Shown here: positions 45,317 through 54,109 of the stretch, piece by piece
Layout of the letters: every line of letters begins with the position of its first letter
Numbering within the stretch: position 1 is the first letter of the stretch
Source of the DNA: Candidatus Nanohalarchaeota archaeon
GTDB lineage: Archaea; Nanohalarchaeota; Nanosalinia; Nanosalinales; Nanosalinaceae
Length of the DNA: 64,000 nucleotides
Assembly: GCA_022729235.1 (NCBI GenBank)
Contig: JALDAJ010000001.1
Coordinates: forward strand, 700,442 to 764,441
Direction of reading: 5' to 3'
Notes under the pieces: generated by a model
Seen by the model: the letters and a program-made list of their open reading frames with translations, nothing else
The model's database searches: none
Told to the model about the DNA's origin: nothing
Position numbers and translations under genes: made by a program

Positions 45317-46984
45317 TTACTGCTGCTTGTAAAGGTTCTCGACTTTCTCTACTGAGTCGGCTTCTTCTTTGTCTTCACGGAACTGTTTCATTCTTGGGAA
45401 GCGGAGGGCGTATCCTGAGGTATAGGTGGGTGATTCCTGTATCTCCTCGTACTCGACCTCTACTATAACTTCGGGCTGGACTTCTATGTCGCGGCCCTCT
45501 TCCTTTACGATTAGCGGCTCCAGTTTTTCGGTTATCTCTTCGAGCTGTTCATCAGTCAGTCCGGTAGCCATCTTTCCAACTTCCTTGTACCTGTCTGTTT
45601 CCGGGTCGTAGGTTCCAAGTTTCAGGCTTCCTATCCATCCTGAGCGCCGACCTTCTCCCCATTCCCCGCCTATTATCGCGAGGTCAAGTGTCTCCATCAC
45701 AGGTTTCAGCTTGACCATGTATCCTACGCGGGAACCGGGTTTGTACTTTGCTTCCAGCGCTTTCATTATGATGCCTTCTTGCCCGTCCGCAAGGGCGCGT
45801 TGCTGCATCTCCTGCGCAACCTCCGCCTCTCCGGTCTCTATGTGGTCAACCAGTCTCAGTTCTCGCTCCTTTTCATCCACGATTTCTTCAAGTTTCTCCC
45901 AGCGATCTCTGTACTTCTCTTCTATCATTGATTCTCCGAGGTATATCAGGTCGAAAGGCCTGACTTCTACGGGTATCTGTTTCTTCAGTTTCTGGATGTC
46001 GTACTTTCTCTTGATGCGTTTGGACAGCTGCTGGAACGGTATCATCGAGTGGTCGTCAGGGTCGTAAGCCACTATCTCGGTGTCTATTATGGCTTCTTCC
46101 GCGCTGAGGTTCTGCTTAACTGCTTTCGCGACATCCGGGAACTGCTTTGTGACATCTTCGAGTCGACGGGTGAACACCTTAACCTCGCCGTCTTTCACGT
46201 GTACCTGGGCACGCATCCCGTCGTACTTGTAATCTATGGCTGCGGGTCTACCGACTGTTTCGAACCCTTCTTCGATTGTATCGACCTTCCTGGCGAGCAT
46301 CGAATTGACTGGCTGGAGTATTTCCATGTCGAGAGATCTTACCTCTTCTATACTCTCTCTGCACGCTTCCGCTACCTGCGTGAAATCGTTTGTGAAATTG
46401 TACGCGCGCTGGATGTCTTCGGCGTGTTCTCCGTTGAAGAACGCCTCGGACAGCGCATCTCTTACTATACCCTCTCCGACACCTAGTCTCATGTTCTGGA
46501 GGAACGTCCTCGTGACGTACCGTGCTTCTTCCGGTTCCGCGGAGGAGATCATGTCCGCAACTTCTTTTCTCTTGGTGTCCATACTGACTGATTCTCCGTC
46601 ACCCTCTCCCATCAGGGCGACTTTCTCCAGTTTGTCCATTATCATTTCCGCGGTCAGTTTCTTTTCCATGAGTCTTTGCTGGGTCTTCTCCTCGACCATC
46701 TCTTCCGCTACCTCTCCAAGATCTCCTTTTTCTCTCCAGAGATCTTCGACCTCACTTCCACTTATACCTGTCGCCTCCGAGATGATGTCTACCATCGTCT
46801 TACTTGAGATGCCGAGGTCGAGGTCTTTCCATGAAGGGAATGGTCGCCCCATTGATAGAAGTACTACCTGCGGGAGATCATCTTCTGCTTCCTTGAAAAG
46901 TCCTGCCAGTATGGATGTTTTCTCCAGTGTTGACTGTGTTGACTCCAGTTCTTGATAGGTCTCTACGAGTCGGGAGTATTCCAT
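45317..46984 (-). CDS. lig: ATP-dependent DNA ligase
   Basis: A 555-residue ligase I-type enzyme. An N-terminal DNA-binding domain (YSRLVETYQELESTQSTLEKTSIL to VTRTFLQNMRLGVGEG) leads to the adenylation domain with KYDGMRAQVH (Lys near residue 246) and DTEIVAYD. The OB domain has EGIIMKALEAKYKPGSRVGYMVKLK and ends at VEYEEIQESPTYTSGYALRFPRMKQFREDK. It seals nicks on the lagging strand and in repair. It is monocistronic. Confidence 0.96.
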   Translation of the reverse strand: MEYSRLVETYQELESTQSTLEKTSILAGLFKEAEDDLPQVVLLSMGRPFPSWKDLDLGISSKTMVDIISEATGISGSEVEDLWREKGDLGEVAEEMVEEKTQQRLMEKKLTAEMIMDKLEKVALMGEGDGESVSMDTKRKEVADMISSAEPEEARYVTRTFLQNMRLGVGEGIVRDALSEAFFNGEHAEDIQRAYNFTNDFTQVAEACRESIEEVRSLDMEILQPVNSMLARKVDTIEEGFETVGRPAAIDYKYDGMRAQVHVKDGEVKVFTRRLEDVTKQFPDVAKAVKQNLSAEEAIIDTEIVAYDPDDHSMIPFQQLSKRIKRKYDIQKLKKQIPVEVRPFDLIYLGESMIEEKYRDRWEKLEEIVDEKERELRLVDHIETGEAEVAQEMQQRALADGQEGIIMKALEAKYKPGSRVGYMVKLKPVMETLDLAIIGGEWGEGRRSGWIGSLKLGTYDPETDRYKEVGKMATGLTDEQLEEITEKLEPLIVKEEGRDIEVQPEVIVEVEYEEIQESPTYTSGYALRFPRMKQFREDKEEADSVEKVENLYKQQ

Positions 46985-47041
46985 ATTACATAGATTTTTC
47001 CTGAAAGGTTTAAAATTGGCTTTTAACCAGTTTAAATAGAG

Positions 47042-47683
47042 ATGTCCGCTTTCGAAGATATACGGGAACTACCTTCATTCCGCAGGGCGAGAGAAGAGGT
47101 TATACCGCGCGAAGTGATGGGAAAGATACTCGAGGCGGGTAGACACGCTCCTTCTCCTGGAAACGTACAGAGCCTGGAGTTCATAGTAGTTGAGGATGAC
47201 ACCAAGAAAGAGAAGCTCTACCGCGCTACGGATGACGAGAGGGTGGAGCAGGCTCCTACAGCGGTTATAGTAGTTTCCGATATTGAGAGGCTGGGACGGC
47301 GACTGGGTGAGGGTGCCGAGAGACAGGCTTACTCTGAGTCAGCAACTGCTGTCCAGAATATGAGAGTGGTCGCTGCAGAGGAGGAGGTGGCTTCTGTGTG
47401 GATAGGAGGTTTTGATGAAAACGTGGTTAATGAACAGTTCTCTGTTCCGAACGGCAAGAAGTCGTTATCAATCGTTTTATTTGCCTATACTGACGATCCT
47501 GTTTACGTGGAACAGAGGTTTGGTATGAATGAGGTTTGCTTCTATGATGAGTATAGCAACCAGATAAACAGTTTCTGGGATGAGCCCGGCTGGCGGGGTG
47601 TTAGGGAGGAGTCTCGTATCCAGAAGAAAAGAGCCCGGAGCGTCATGGGTTTATTCAGGAGGAAACTGAAACAGCTTTTATAA
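47042..47683 (+). CDS. Nitroreductase-family flavoprotein
   Basis: A 213-residue FMN-dependent oxidoreductase. RRAREEVIPREVMGKILEAGRHAPSPGNVQSLEFIVVED contains the FMN-phosphate contacts. SATAVQNMRVVAAEEEVASVWIGGFDEN fits the dimer helix and flavin loop. The C terminus is basic (RIQKKRARSVMGLFRRKLKQLL), which may bind membranes. The substrate is unknown. CTTTTAACC lies about 17-20 bases upstream. Confidence 0.85.
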   Translation: MSAFEDIRELPSFRRAREEVIPREVMGKILEAGRHAPSPGNVQSLEFIVVEDDTKKEKLYRATDDERVEQAPTAVIVVSDIERLGRRLGEGAERQAYSESATAVQNMRVVAAEEEVASVWIGGFDENVVNEQFSVPNGKKSLSIVLFAYTDDPVYVEQRFGMNEVCFYDEYSNQINSFWDEPGWRGVREESRIQKKRARSVMGLFRRKLKQLL

Positions 47684-47801
47684 ATATCAGGGGATAATGA
47701 TTGTTTACCGGGCGATGATAAAAATTTCCTAGAGGTGTAGAAAAGCTCTGGAAAAAGGTTTATAACTGCCCGGACGATACAAATTCATAGAGTGGTTGCA
47801 A

Positions 47802-48620
47802 ATGGTAGCTAGCCAAGAAACACTGGATAAACTCGAGGACATCGGACTAAACATGTATGAAAGGAAAATTTACGCTGCTCTACTGGGCAGAGGTACTTCT
47901 ACTGCCGGTGAACTGTCCGAAATGACTAATGTTCCTCGCTCCCGGGCTTACGATGTCCTGGAATCTCTGGCTGAAAAAGGATTTTCTGTAATAAAGTCTT
48001 CTCAACCGATGGAGTACGTTGCAATCCCGCCTGAACAGGCTATCGAGAATATTAAGAAACAGCACCAGAAAGATCTCCAGGAGAAACTTGATAGACTTGA
48101 ATCGTTCAAGGATTCTGAAGCTGTAGGCGAGCTTGAAGGTCTCTACGACCAAGGCGTTGAACTGGTCGATCCTGCAGAGATGTCAGGGTCACTGCAGGGA
48201 CGCCACCAGATCCACCAGCACATGGGTACGATGTTCCAGCAGGCACAGAAGAGTATTAAGGTAGCTACCTCGGAACAGGGGCTAAATGATATCTACGAGA
48301 ATCACTCTGACCTTCTTGAGGAAGCTAGAGAACAGGGAGTTAACGTGAGGATTCTAGCTCCGGTAACTGATAACAACCGTAACGCATACGAGAACCTCAG
48401 CAATGTAGCCGAGGTCAGACACCTGGACGAAGGAAACGAGTTCGACATGCCTAATGGGCGTTTCGCGATAGTTGATAACGACGGTCTAACGGTTTCCATG
48501 ACTGGTGAAGATGTTCACTCGACCCAGGACACGGCGTTCTGGACGAGGAGCGATCACCTCGCCGAGTCGACTATGGAGCCTGTCTTTGACATGCTCTGGC
48601 ATCACTCTGAGGAGCCTTAA
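47802..48620 (+). CDS. TrmB-family transcriptional regulator
   Basis: A 272-residue regulator. The N-terminal winged helix (DIGLNMYERKIYAALLGRGTSTAGELSEMTNVPRSRAYDVLESLAEKGF) is followed by a coiled coil (EQAIENIKKQHQKDLQEKLDRLESFKDS). The C-terminal effector domain is phospholipase D-like (about 125-265), with VATSEQGLNDIYEN and FAIVDNDGLTVSMTGEDVH. TrmB proteins sense sugars or related metabolites. No sugar transporter is adjacent. ATG 47802 follows TTTATAACT by 38 bases, so there is a short leader. Confidence 0.88.
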   Translation: MVASQETLDKLEDIGLNMYERKIYAALLGRGTSTAGELSEMTNVPRSRAYDVLESLAEKGFSVIKSSQPMEYVAIPPEQAIENIKKQHQKDLQEKLDRLESFKDSEAVGELEGLYDQGVELVDPAEMSGSLQGRHQIHQHMGTMFQQAQKSIKVATSEQGLNDIYENHSDLLEEAREQGVNVRILAPVTDNNRNAYENLSNVAEVRHLDEGNEFDMPNGRFAIVDNDGLTVSMTGEDVHSTQDTAFWTRSDHLAESTMEPVFDMLWHHSEEP

Positions 48621-48667
48621 GACGACCTACTCTTTTTGATACCTTGCTTATTTCAGGTATTCTTCGA

Positions 48668-49546
48668 TTACAGGACTGACCTGAGAGGTGCGTTTATTGA
48701 GTTAATGTTTAGAATGTCGGGGAGAGATACGCTGGGGAAGAAGAGTTCCAGTAGACCAAACTCCGGTCTGTCCTCTACCCTGAAGACCCTGAGTTCCTTG
48801 TCAGTCATGTTCTCGGCAACTTTTACAGATGTCTCGCGACCACCGAGCTCGTCGACAAGTCCCAGCTCCTCTGCTTCTTCACCGAGGAATATCCGTCCTG
48901 TGGTAGCTTCTTCAAGCTCTTCGTCTGTAAGATTGCGGTTATCATCGACCAGTTCGATAAAATCTTCGTGAACCGTGTCAGTCATCTGTTGCAGTATCTC
49001 AAGCTCCTCTTCAGTTGCCTCGTCGAAAGGCGAACCGAGTTCTTTGTACTCTCCCGAGGTGATGTTCACGTACTCTATTCCCAGTTCATCCATAAGTTCC
49101 GAGAACTCGGGATAAGATGCAGTAACTCCTATACTACCGGTCACAGAAACTTCATCCACCACTATCTGATCACATCCCAGGGAAGCCAGGTAAGCTCCTG
49201 AGGCACCTACATCTCTGACCCGGCAAACGGTAGGTACATCGGCTGCATCTATAGCTCTCATGACTTCTTTCGAGGCGACTACTGCTCCTCCGCCAGAATT
49301 GATTTCGTAGATTATGGCGTCTGCACCTTCATTTTTTGCCTGTCCTGTGAGAGACCTGACCTGTTCTGGTGTTATGTCTCCCGAGGTGAAAGACTGAGAT
49401 GATGGAACTATGTTACCGGAGAGATCGATTACCGCGGCATCGCCTCTTTCATCGAATAAATCTGTCCAGAAAGCTGACCCGGATACGCTCATTAAAACAA
49501 ATAGTGCTGTAACAAAAAGAGTCTTTGTCTTGAGTTGCATACACAT
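48668..49546 (-). CDS. sppA: SppA-type signal peptide peptidase (S49)
   Basis: A 292-residue exported or membrane-anchored serine protease that degrades leftover signal peptides. The N-terminal hydrophobic segment (TLFVTALFVLMSVSGSAF) anchors it. The ClpP-fold core has INSGGGAVVASKEVM, the nucleophile Ser in DVGASGAYLASLGCD and the general-base Lys in YKELGSPFDEATEEE. A C-terminal extension (about 30 residues) is hydrophobic. A second ATG six bases downstream is equally possible. Confidence 0.9.
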   Translation of the reverse strand: MCMQLKTKTLFVTALFVLMSVSGSAFWTDLFDERGDAAVIDLSGNIVPSSQSFTSGDITPEQVRSLTGQAKNEGADAIIYEINSGGGAVVASKEVMRAIDAADVPTVCRVRDVGASGAYLASLGCDQIVVDEVSVTGSIGVTASYPEFSELMDELGIEYVNITSGEYKELGSPFDEATEEELEILQQMTDTVHEDFIELVDDNRNLTDEELEEATTGRIFLGEEAEELGLVDELGGRETSVKVAENMTDKELRVFRVEDRPEFGLLELFFPSVSLPDILNINSINAPLRSVL

Positions 49547-49589
49547 TGCACTGAATTTGTTTCTTTTTAACTTTTCATATATCGAGATT

Positions 49590-49667
49590 ATGGTATCGCT
49601 AGAGGAGGAGATTATTGCCGGCTACTTGAAATCACCGGAAGGTTTGATGTATACGCTGCTTATTTAA
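49590..49667 (+). CDS. Possible micro-ORF
   Basis: ATG GTA TCG opens a 25-codon ORF: MVSLEEEIIAGYLKSPEGLM, then YTLLI. CTTTTTAAC lies about 25 bases upstream, the usual leaderless spacing. It is acidic in the helix and hydrophobic at the end. It is too short to be sure, and no homolog is recognised. Confidence 0.25.
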   Translation: MVSLEEEIIAGYLKSPEGLMYTLLI

Positions 49668-49701
49668 CTTTAATCAGGGTCAAGTCCAGTAGTTGACGAG
49701 T

Positions 49702-50028
49702 ATGGGCATTGAATACAACGAGCAAGATGCTGAGATCCTTGTAGAATCCTGTTCTCAGGTAGGAGAGGTTTTCCGTAGTTACGAGCTTAGAATGGCAATG
49801 ACCGCGAAATCTCCTGATGGCGGTTATTCAACCGAAGAGGTCAATTATGCTTTGGAAATGTTAGAAGACCGAGAGAGGGTAGATGTTGAGGGAGTCAAAA
49901 GAGATGCGCTTGGTAATCATACTTGGGTCAGAAATGAAGATCTGGACGAAGAACACGTGAAGGAGTTGCTAGTTGAACCTGAATCTGAGATAGAGGAAGG
50001 GGGTTCGTTTCTGGATGCTCTTGTTTGA
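49702..50028 (+). CDS. Hypothetical acidic protein
   Basis: A 108-residue protein (MGIEYNEQDAEILVESCSQVGEVFRSYELRMAMTA...). Helix-turn features (YSTEEVNYALEMLEDRERVDVEGVKRD) suggest a small winged helix: a three-helix core then a short hairpin. It could be DNA binding, but no family is recognised. TTTAACTTTAA is about 28 bases upstream of the preferred ATG at 49702; TTG 49693 is rejected. Confidence 0.55.
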   Translation: MGIEYNEQDAEILVESCSQVGEVFRSYELRMAMTAKSPDGGYSTEEVNYALEMLEDRERVDVEGVKRDALGNHTWVRNEDLDEEHVKELLVEPESEIEEGGSFLDALV

Positions 50029-50083
50029 TTCCGGATAGCTTGGCTGAAGGAGTTTTTAACTTTTCATCTTGAGTATTGGACAT

Positions 50084-51658
50084 ATGACTCTCAAACAGCT
50101 TTCACGTGAAATAATAGAAGAAATCGAGTCCGGTGAGATTGAGTCCAAGGACGAGATAGAGTCCCGGAAGAAACGGTTGTGCAGCGAGCTTGAATTTGAA
50201 GGACTGCCGAAGAACTCTGACATACTGGAGTTCGTTGAGGATGAGGAAGAACGGGCACAGAAGTTGCTGAAGACAAAACCGATGCGAACAATCTCAGGTA
50301 TCGCGAATATCGCTATCATGGCACGACCCGCTCCATGTGGGGGTGGGTGCATATACTGCCCGAAAGGAGAGAACGCCCCGCAGAGCTATACCGGTAAGGA
50401 GCCTGCCACGCGTAGAGCGATAAGAAACCAATACGACCCGTTTGATCAGGTGCATGACCGTCTGGGACAGTACGAGAAGAACGGTCACGCCATCGACAAG
50501 TCCAAACTGATTGTTATGGGCGGGACATTCCCGTTCCAGGACCCGGAGTACCAGGAAGAATTCATGCTCGGCGCATGGAACGGTTTCAACACTTACACAG
50601 GAAACGAGGAGAAGGTTGACAACCTGGAAGACGCGGTGGAGATCAATGAGACTGCGGATGTCCGGTGTGTCGGAGTTACTTTCGAGACCCGCCCTGATAT
50701 CTGTGAGACCGCGCACATCGACCGTATCCTCGAGTTCGGCGGGACACGTACTGAGATGGGTGTCCAGACCGTCTTTGATGAGACACATGAACTGACAAAC
50801 CGAGGTCACGGCATGGATAAAGTGATAGAAGCTACCCGCAGGTTAAAGAACGCGGGTTTCAAGGTTTGCTACCACCTGATGCTTGGTCTCCCCGGTGAGG
50901 ACTACGAGGATGATATAAGGAAGTTCAAGGAGGTTTTCTCCAACCAGGACTACCAGCCGGACGAAGTCAAAATTTACCCGTGCGAGGTCATCCAGGGCAC
51001 CGAGCTCTACAGGCGGTACGAGGAAGGCGACTTCGAACCCATCACCAGCGAGGAGGCCAAGGAGAGGTTGAAGGAGATACAGAAAGAAGTGATTCCTCCG
51101 CGCGTCCGAATCAAGAGGGTGATGCGTGATATACCTTCAACAGAAGTCGATGCAGGACCGCAGCTCACCAACATGCGCCAGATGGCTCTCCAGGAACTTG
51201 ACAAGGAGGGAGAACGGTGCCGCTGTATAAGGTGCAGGGAGGCCGGTCACGTCCGGCAGAAACGCGGTGAAGAGCCGGAAGATGTGGAGTTCTTGGAACG
51301 CGTATACGATGCTTCAGGCGGTAAGGAGTTCTTCCTCAGCTACGAGGATGTGGACAAGGATATTATCCTCGGCTTTCTCAGGGCGAGGGCGCCGCCGGAA
51401 AGCTTCCGGCCGGAAATTGACGACGATACCCTTATAGTCAGGCAGCTCAAGGTCCTCGGCTCCTCGACAGAGATCGGTGAAGAAGAGGGAGAGGTACAGC
51501 ACCGCGGGTTCGGAAAGCGACTGATGGAGAAGGCCGAGGAGAAAGCCCGTGAACTCGGCCGTGACAGGGTCGCGGTGATCTCGGGAGTCGGCGTCCGAGA
51601 ATACTATAGAAAGCTCGGCTACGAGAAAGAAGGAGTTTACATGGTTAAAGAGCTTTGA
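50084..51658 (+). CDS. elp3: Elp3-type radical SAM tRNA uridine acetyltransferase
   Basis: A 524-residue enzyme that modifies U34 of tRNA (cm5U and derivatives). The radical SAM site is CGGGCIYCP near residue 84. The core continues with MGGTFPFQDPEYQEEF, VGVTFETRPD and TEMGVQTVFDETHELTNRGHG. A zinc site with CRCIRCREAGH lies near 385, and a GNAT acetyltransferase domain (HRGFGKRLMEKAEEKAREL) forms the C terminus. No Elp1/2 is needed in archaea. ATG 50084 has TTTTTAAC about 28 bases upstream. Confidence 0.96.
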   Translation: MTLKQLSREIIEEIESGEIESKDEIESRKKRLCSELEFEGLPKNSDILEFVEDEEERAQKLLKTKPMRTISGIANIAIMARPAPCGGGCIYCPKGENAPQSYTGKEPATRRAIRNQYDPFDQVHDRLGQYEKNGHAIDKSKLIVMGGTFPFQDPEYQEEFMLGAWNGFNTYTGNEEKVDNLEDAVEINETADVRCVGVTFETRPDICETAHIDRILEFGGTRTEMGVQTVFDETHELTNRGHGMDKVIEATRRLKNAGFKVCYHLMLGLPGEDYEDDIRKFKEVFSNQDYQPDEVKIYPCEVIQGTELYRRYEEGDFEPITSEEAKERLKEIQKEVIPPRVRIKRVMRDIPSTEVDAGPQLTNMRQMALQELDKEGERCRCIRCREAGHVRQKRGEEPEDVEFLERVYDASGGKEFFLSYEDVDKDIILGFLRARAPPESFRPEIDDDTLIVRQLKVLGSSTEIGEEEGEVQHRGFGKRLMEKAEEKARELGRDRVAVISGVGVREYYRKLGYEKEGVYMVKEL

Positions 51659-51717
51659 GTATCTTCTCTTGATTTAACGTAATTTTTATCAATTTTAGGC
51701 TTGGAATAGAGTTTATA

Positions 51718-52149
51718 ATGGCTGAGAATGTTTTTGTGGATTCCTCGGTTTTTCTTTCTCACGTATTGAATGATAGAGACTCTGAGTGGTCTAGAAAGAA
51801 GCTGGCTAGGATTAAGAATGATTCTAGAGGTAATTTTGAGCCTTTCACTAGTCATGTTGTTTTGGGAGAGGTTAAGATCTCGATAGTAGAGGCTTCTGAG
51901 AATAGGTATGTCCAGGATCTTTATGAGAGGTTTCTCACTTATTTTGATGTCGATAAGTATTACCTTACAACTGTGGGGAAAGAGGATTACATTGATATGT
52001 TGGAAGAAGTTCGGAGTATTGATGAAAGGATTTCTTACAATGATTGCAGAATAGTTGCGGAGGCATTAGCAGAGAATTGTAACAAGCTCTACACCACTGA
52101 TAGGGATTGGAGCAAGAGATTTGGTATAGAAGTAGTTGGTCCTGAATAA
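51718..52149 (+). CDS. PIN-domain ribonuclease-like protein
   Basis: A 143-residue PIN-fold protein. Acidic active-site residues are at VFVDSSVFLSH (Asp8), in LGEVKIS (Glu), in ISYNDCRIVAEAL (Asp) and at TTDRDWS (Asp), the usual set. VapC toxins and stand-alone PIN RNases share this layout. No same-strand antitoxin gene precedes it. The DNA is AT-richer than the elp3 gene before it. A small convergent ORF ends two bases past its stop. Confidence 0.8.
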   Translation: MAENVFVDSSVFLSHVLNDRDSEWSRKKLARIKNDSRGNFEPFTSHVVLGEVKISIVEASENRYVQDLYERFLTYFDVDKYYLTTVGKEDYIDMLEEVRSIDERISYNDCRIVAEALAENCNKLYTTDRDWSKRFGIEVVGPE

Positions 52150-52150
52150 G

Positions 52151-52252
52151 CTATTTCTCGTGTTTCTTGTTTACTTCTTCGATTACTTCTGCCGCCGACT
52201 TATCCCTGTACTCTGGCTTTATCATCTTCTTTACATTTTTCCCGTTGCTCAT
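52151..52252 (-). CDS. Small basic peptide convergent with the PIN gene
   Basis: A 33-codon ORF: MSNGKNVKKMIKPEYRDKSA, then AEVIEEVNKKHEK. Both expression signals are good: TTATTTAAGATTAG about 27 bases upstream and a strong GGGGAGGAA ribosome site seven bases before the ATG. The sequence ends in an amphipathic helix. Its stop lies one base from the PIN stop. No homolog is recognised. Confidence 0.5.
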   Translation of the reverse strand: MSNGKNVKKMIKPEYRDKSAAEVIEEVNKKHEK

Positions 52253-52354
52253 AGTATTTCCTCCCCGCTCTAATCTTAAATAATCTTTTGCACTCGAGTT
52301 GCGAATCAGAAAATAAAAACGGTGTTCCCCTCCCCAGAGGCTCACCGATCGGGT

Positions 52355-52636
52355 TCAGTTGGAGTGCGTGTTTTTGAGTGTCTGCCACTGGTCCGCGAAC
52401 TCGTCTTTCATGTGTTCAAGTGCTATCCTTTCCTCGTCGCTCAGTTCTTTTGATTCGACTATGTTCCTGTAAATCTTGTACGGATGTGTCGGTACTTCTT
52501 CGTCCATGTTGTTCCTGAACTTGTCTTCAAACTTGTCGCGGTGTTTCTCCACTTTTTCCTCGAGGACTCCTTTTTCCTCCCATTGATCGGCGAGCTTTTC
52601 TTTGGAACTTTTTCCGATATCCCACATGCTCGCCAT
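52355..52636 (-). CDS. Small helical hypothetical protein
   Basis: A 93-residue charged helical protein (MASMWDIGKSSKEKLADQWEEKGVLEEKVEKHRDKFEDKF..., HPYKIYRNIVESKELSDEERIALEHMKDEFADQWQTL). No domain is recognised. It is followed on the same strand by the 33-codon basic peptide, which has its own promoter. The 186-base gap upstream (to 52822) contains GACCAGA-N8-TCTGGTC and nothing else I can name. Confidence 0.55.
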   Translation of the reverse strand: MASMWDIGKSSKEKLADQWEEKGVLEEKVEKHRDKFEDKFRNNMDEEVPTHPYKIYRNIVESKELSDEERIALEHMKDEFADQWQTLKNTHSN

Positions 52637-52822
52637 ACCGAATATTATTGCAGGGAGCCTTATTAACCTTGTCCTTGTCTTAGAACGTCGCTAGCGCACT
52701 AGATAGTGATTTCTGTATCCGATAAGTGATGACAATATCTTAAACCTTTTCACAGGATCATAACTTTCTTTATATAGAGACGGGACCAGATTTAACAGTC
52801 TGGTCAAGTATCTTGAGAAGTA

Positions 52823-53530
52823 ATGACGAGTATTATCAATGTTTTGGCGGAGAGTTTCCAGCTTTTGATGGATAGACCGGTGCTTTTCGTCCCCAAGATA
52901 GTCTCTGCGCTGATAGGTGCCTTCTGGATTGTTGGACTTGTTGAATTCTTTTTCTCAGGTCAGGGCTCGCTCTACTTTTACGCGGTTACAGCCCCGTTTA
53001 TATCGGTTTCAGGGCTCTTTGCAGCGGTGATGCTGGCTGTTATGGTTAAGAAGGAAGATTCGGGGAATATACTGAAGGAAGGATTTCTTGGAGCCCTGTC
53101 AAAGTGGAAAGGTATAGCCGTCTCTACAGCTTTCCTGGTGCTTATGAGCTTCCTGGTTTTCATCCCTGTGTCTATCGGACTGGCATATTTCTTGCTGGTT
53201 GGTTCGATATCGTGGCTTGTTGCAGGGTTTTTCCTGACTATGGCTCTGCTGGTGATAATGACGTTTCTAGTCTATTTCTTTCCTATCAGCTTAGTGGAGA
53301 AGGAATCAGTTATCAGGGGATTCCGGGATTCGGCGCAGACTTCTGTGGGTAACTCAAAGGAGGTTATGGCGCTCACATTCTTTTCCTTTGTTGTTCTTAT
53401 CCTCGCATCTCTAGCGAGCAACCAGGAGTTCAGGGCTCTAGGGTTCGCGAGTTTTATCATTATGCGAGTTATATCCGGTATTATCACGACTTACGTCTTC
53501 GTTGTGAGTCCGAAATATTACTTATCGTAA
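52823..53530 (+). CDS. Multi-span membrane protein (DUF7847/DUF975-like)
   Basis: A 235-residue protein with about six transmembrane helices (LFVPKIVSALIGAFWIV, PFISVSGLFAAVMLAVMV, TAFLVLMSFLVFIPVSIGLAY, WLVAGFFLTMALLVIMTFLVYFF and two more near the end). FPISLVEKESVIRGFRDSAQTS before the last pair is characteristic of this widespread archaeal/bacterial membrane family of unknown function. A 7-bp hairpin lies just upstream of the ATG. Confidence 0.7.
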   Translation: MTSIINVLAESFQLLMDRPVLFVPKIVSALIGAFWIVGLVEFFFSGQGSLYFYAVTAPFISVSGLFAAVMLAVMVKKEDSGNILKEGFLGALSKWKGIAVSTAFLVLMSFLVFIPVSIGLAYFLLVGSISWLVAGFFLTMALLVIMTFLVYFFPISLVEKESVIRGFRDSAQTSVGNSKEVMALTFFSFVVLILASLASNQEFRALGFASFIIMRVISGIITTYVFVVSPKYYLS

Positions 53531-53537
53531 TCTAGAA

Positions 53538-54107
53538 CTAACCTCTCAGCGTTTCAACAAGCTTCTTTGCTGCTTCTTGGGCATGTCCTTCCCTGTTCTC
53601 GATGACCTTGAGGTACGCCCCGGTCAGGACCGCGTCTGTTGACGCCATCTCTCTCGCGACTTTTTGGTACTGCCTGATGTCAGCTGGCGAGTCGTGCTCC
53701 CTGTCCCGGTCCTCGTCTCCCTGAGTCCGTGACCAGATCGCCTCTGCGTCTGCATGTAGAAGTATTATCTTCGACGGGTCTAGGTTCTCGACAGTCCACT
53801 TTGGAAGGCCAGGCAAGTATCCGTAAGGTGTTTTTATCGCGGCGTGTGTATCGACTATGATATCGTTTTCTCGGGAGTCTTCAACTATCGACTTCGCCGC
53901 TTCCTTCTGCACCTTCTTGCTGGTCTCGGTGTCGAGCTCTTTCAGTTCGTCTCTGCTATCTACCAGTCCTTCTTCCCGTGCTGTTTCCAGCATCCGGTCG
54001 CCGTAGTTGATGACCTCGTAGTCTCTGTCCGATAGAAGCATCGCTTCCTCAAGAACTGTAGATTTTCCGACTCCTGAAAGTCCGACAAGTATATTGACTT
54101 CTCCCAT
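53538..54107 (-). CDS. adkA: Archaeal-type adenylate kinase
   Basis: A 189-residue nucleoside monophosphate kinase of the AdkA family. P-loop GLSGVGKSTVLEEA at residues 9-22, NYGDRMLETAREEGLV, IIVDTHAAIKTPYGYLPGLP and the lid-like WSRTQGDEDRDREHDSPADI define it. It balances ATP, ADP and AMP. It starts two bases after the CCA enzyme stop, so both are in one operon. Confidence 0.94.
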   Translation of the reverse strand: MGEVNILVGLSGVGKSTVLEEAMLLSDRDYEVINYGDRMLETAREEGLVDSRDELKELDTETSKKVQKEAAKSIVEDSRENDIIVDTHAAIKTPYGYLPGLPKWTVENLDPSKIILLHADAEAIWSRTQGDEDRDREHDSPADIRQYQKVAREMASTDAVLTGAYLKVIENREGHAQEAAKKLVETLRG

Positions 54108-54109
54108 AG

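Noticed and set aside
52726-52732. C/D box small RNA
   Set aside because: GTGATGA matches a C box, but no D box CTGA at a suitable distance or C'/D' pair is seen.
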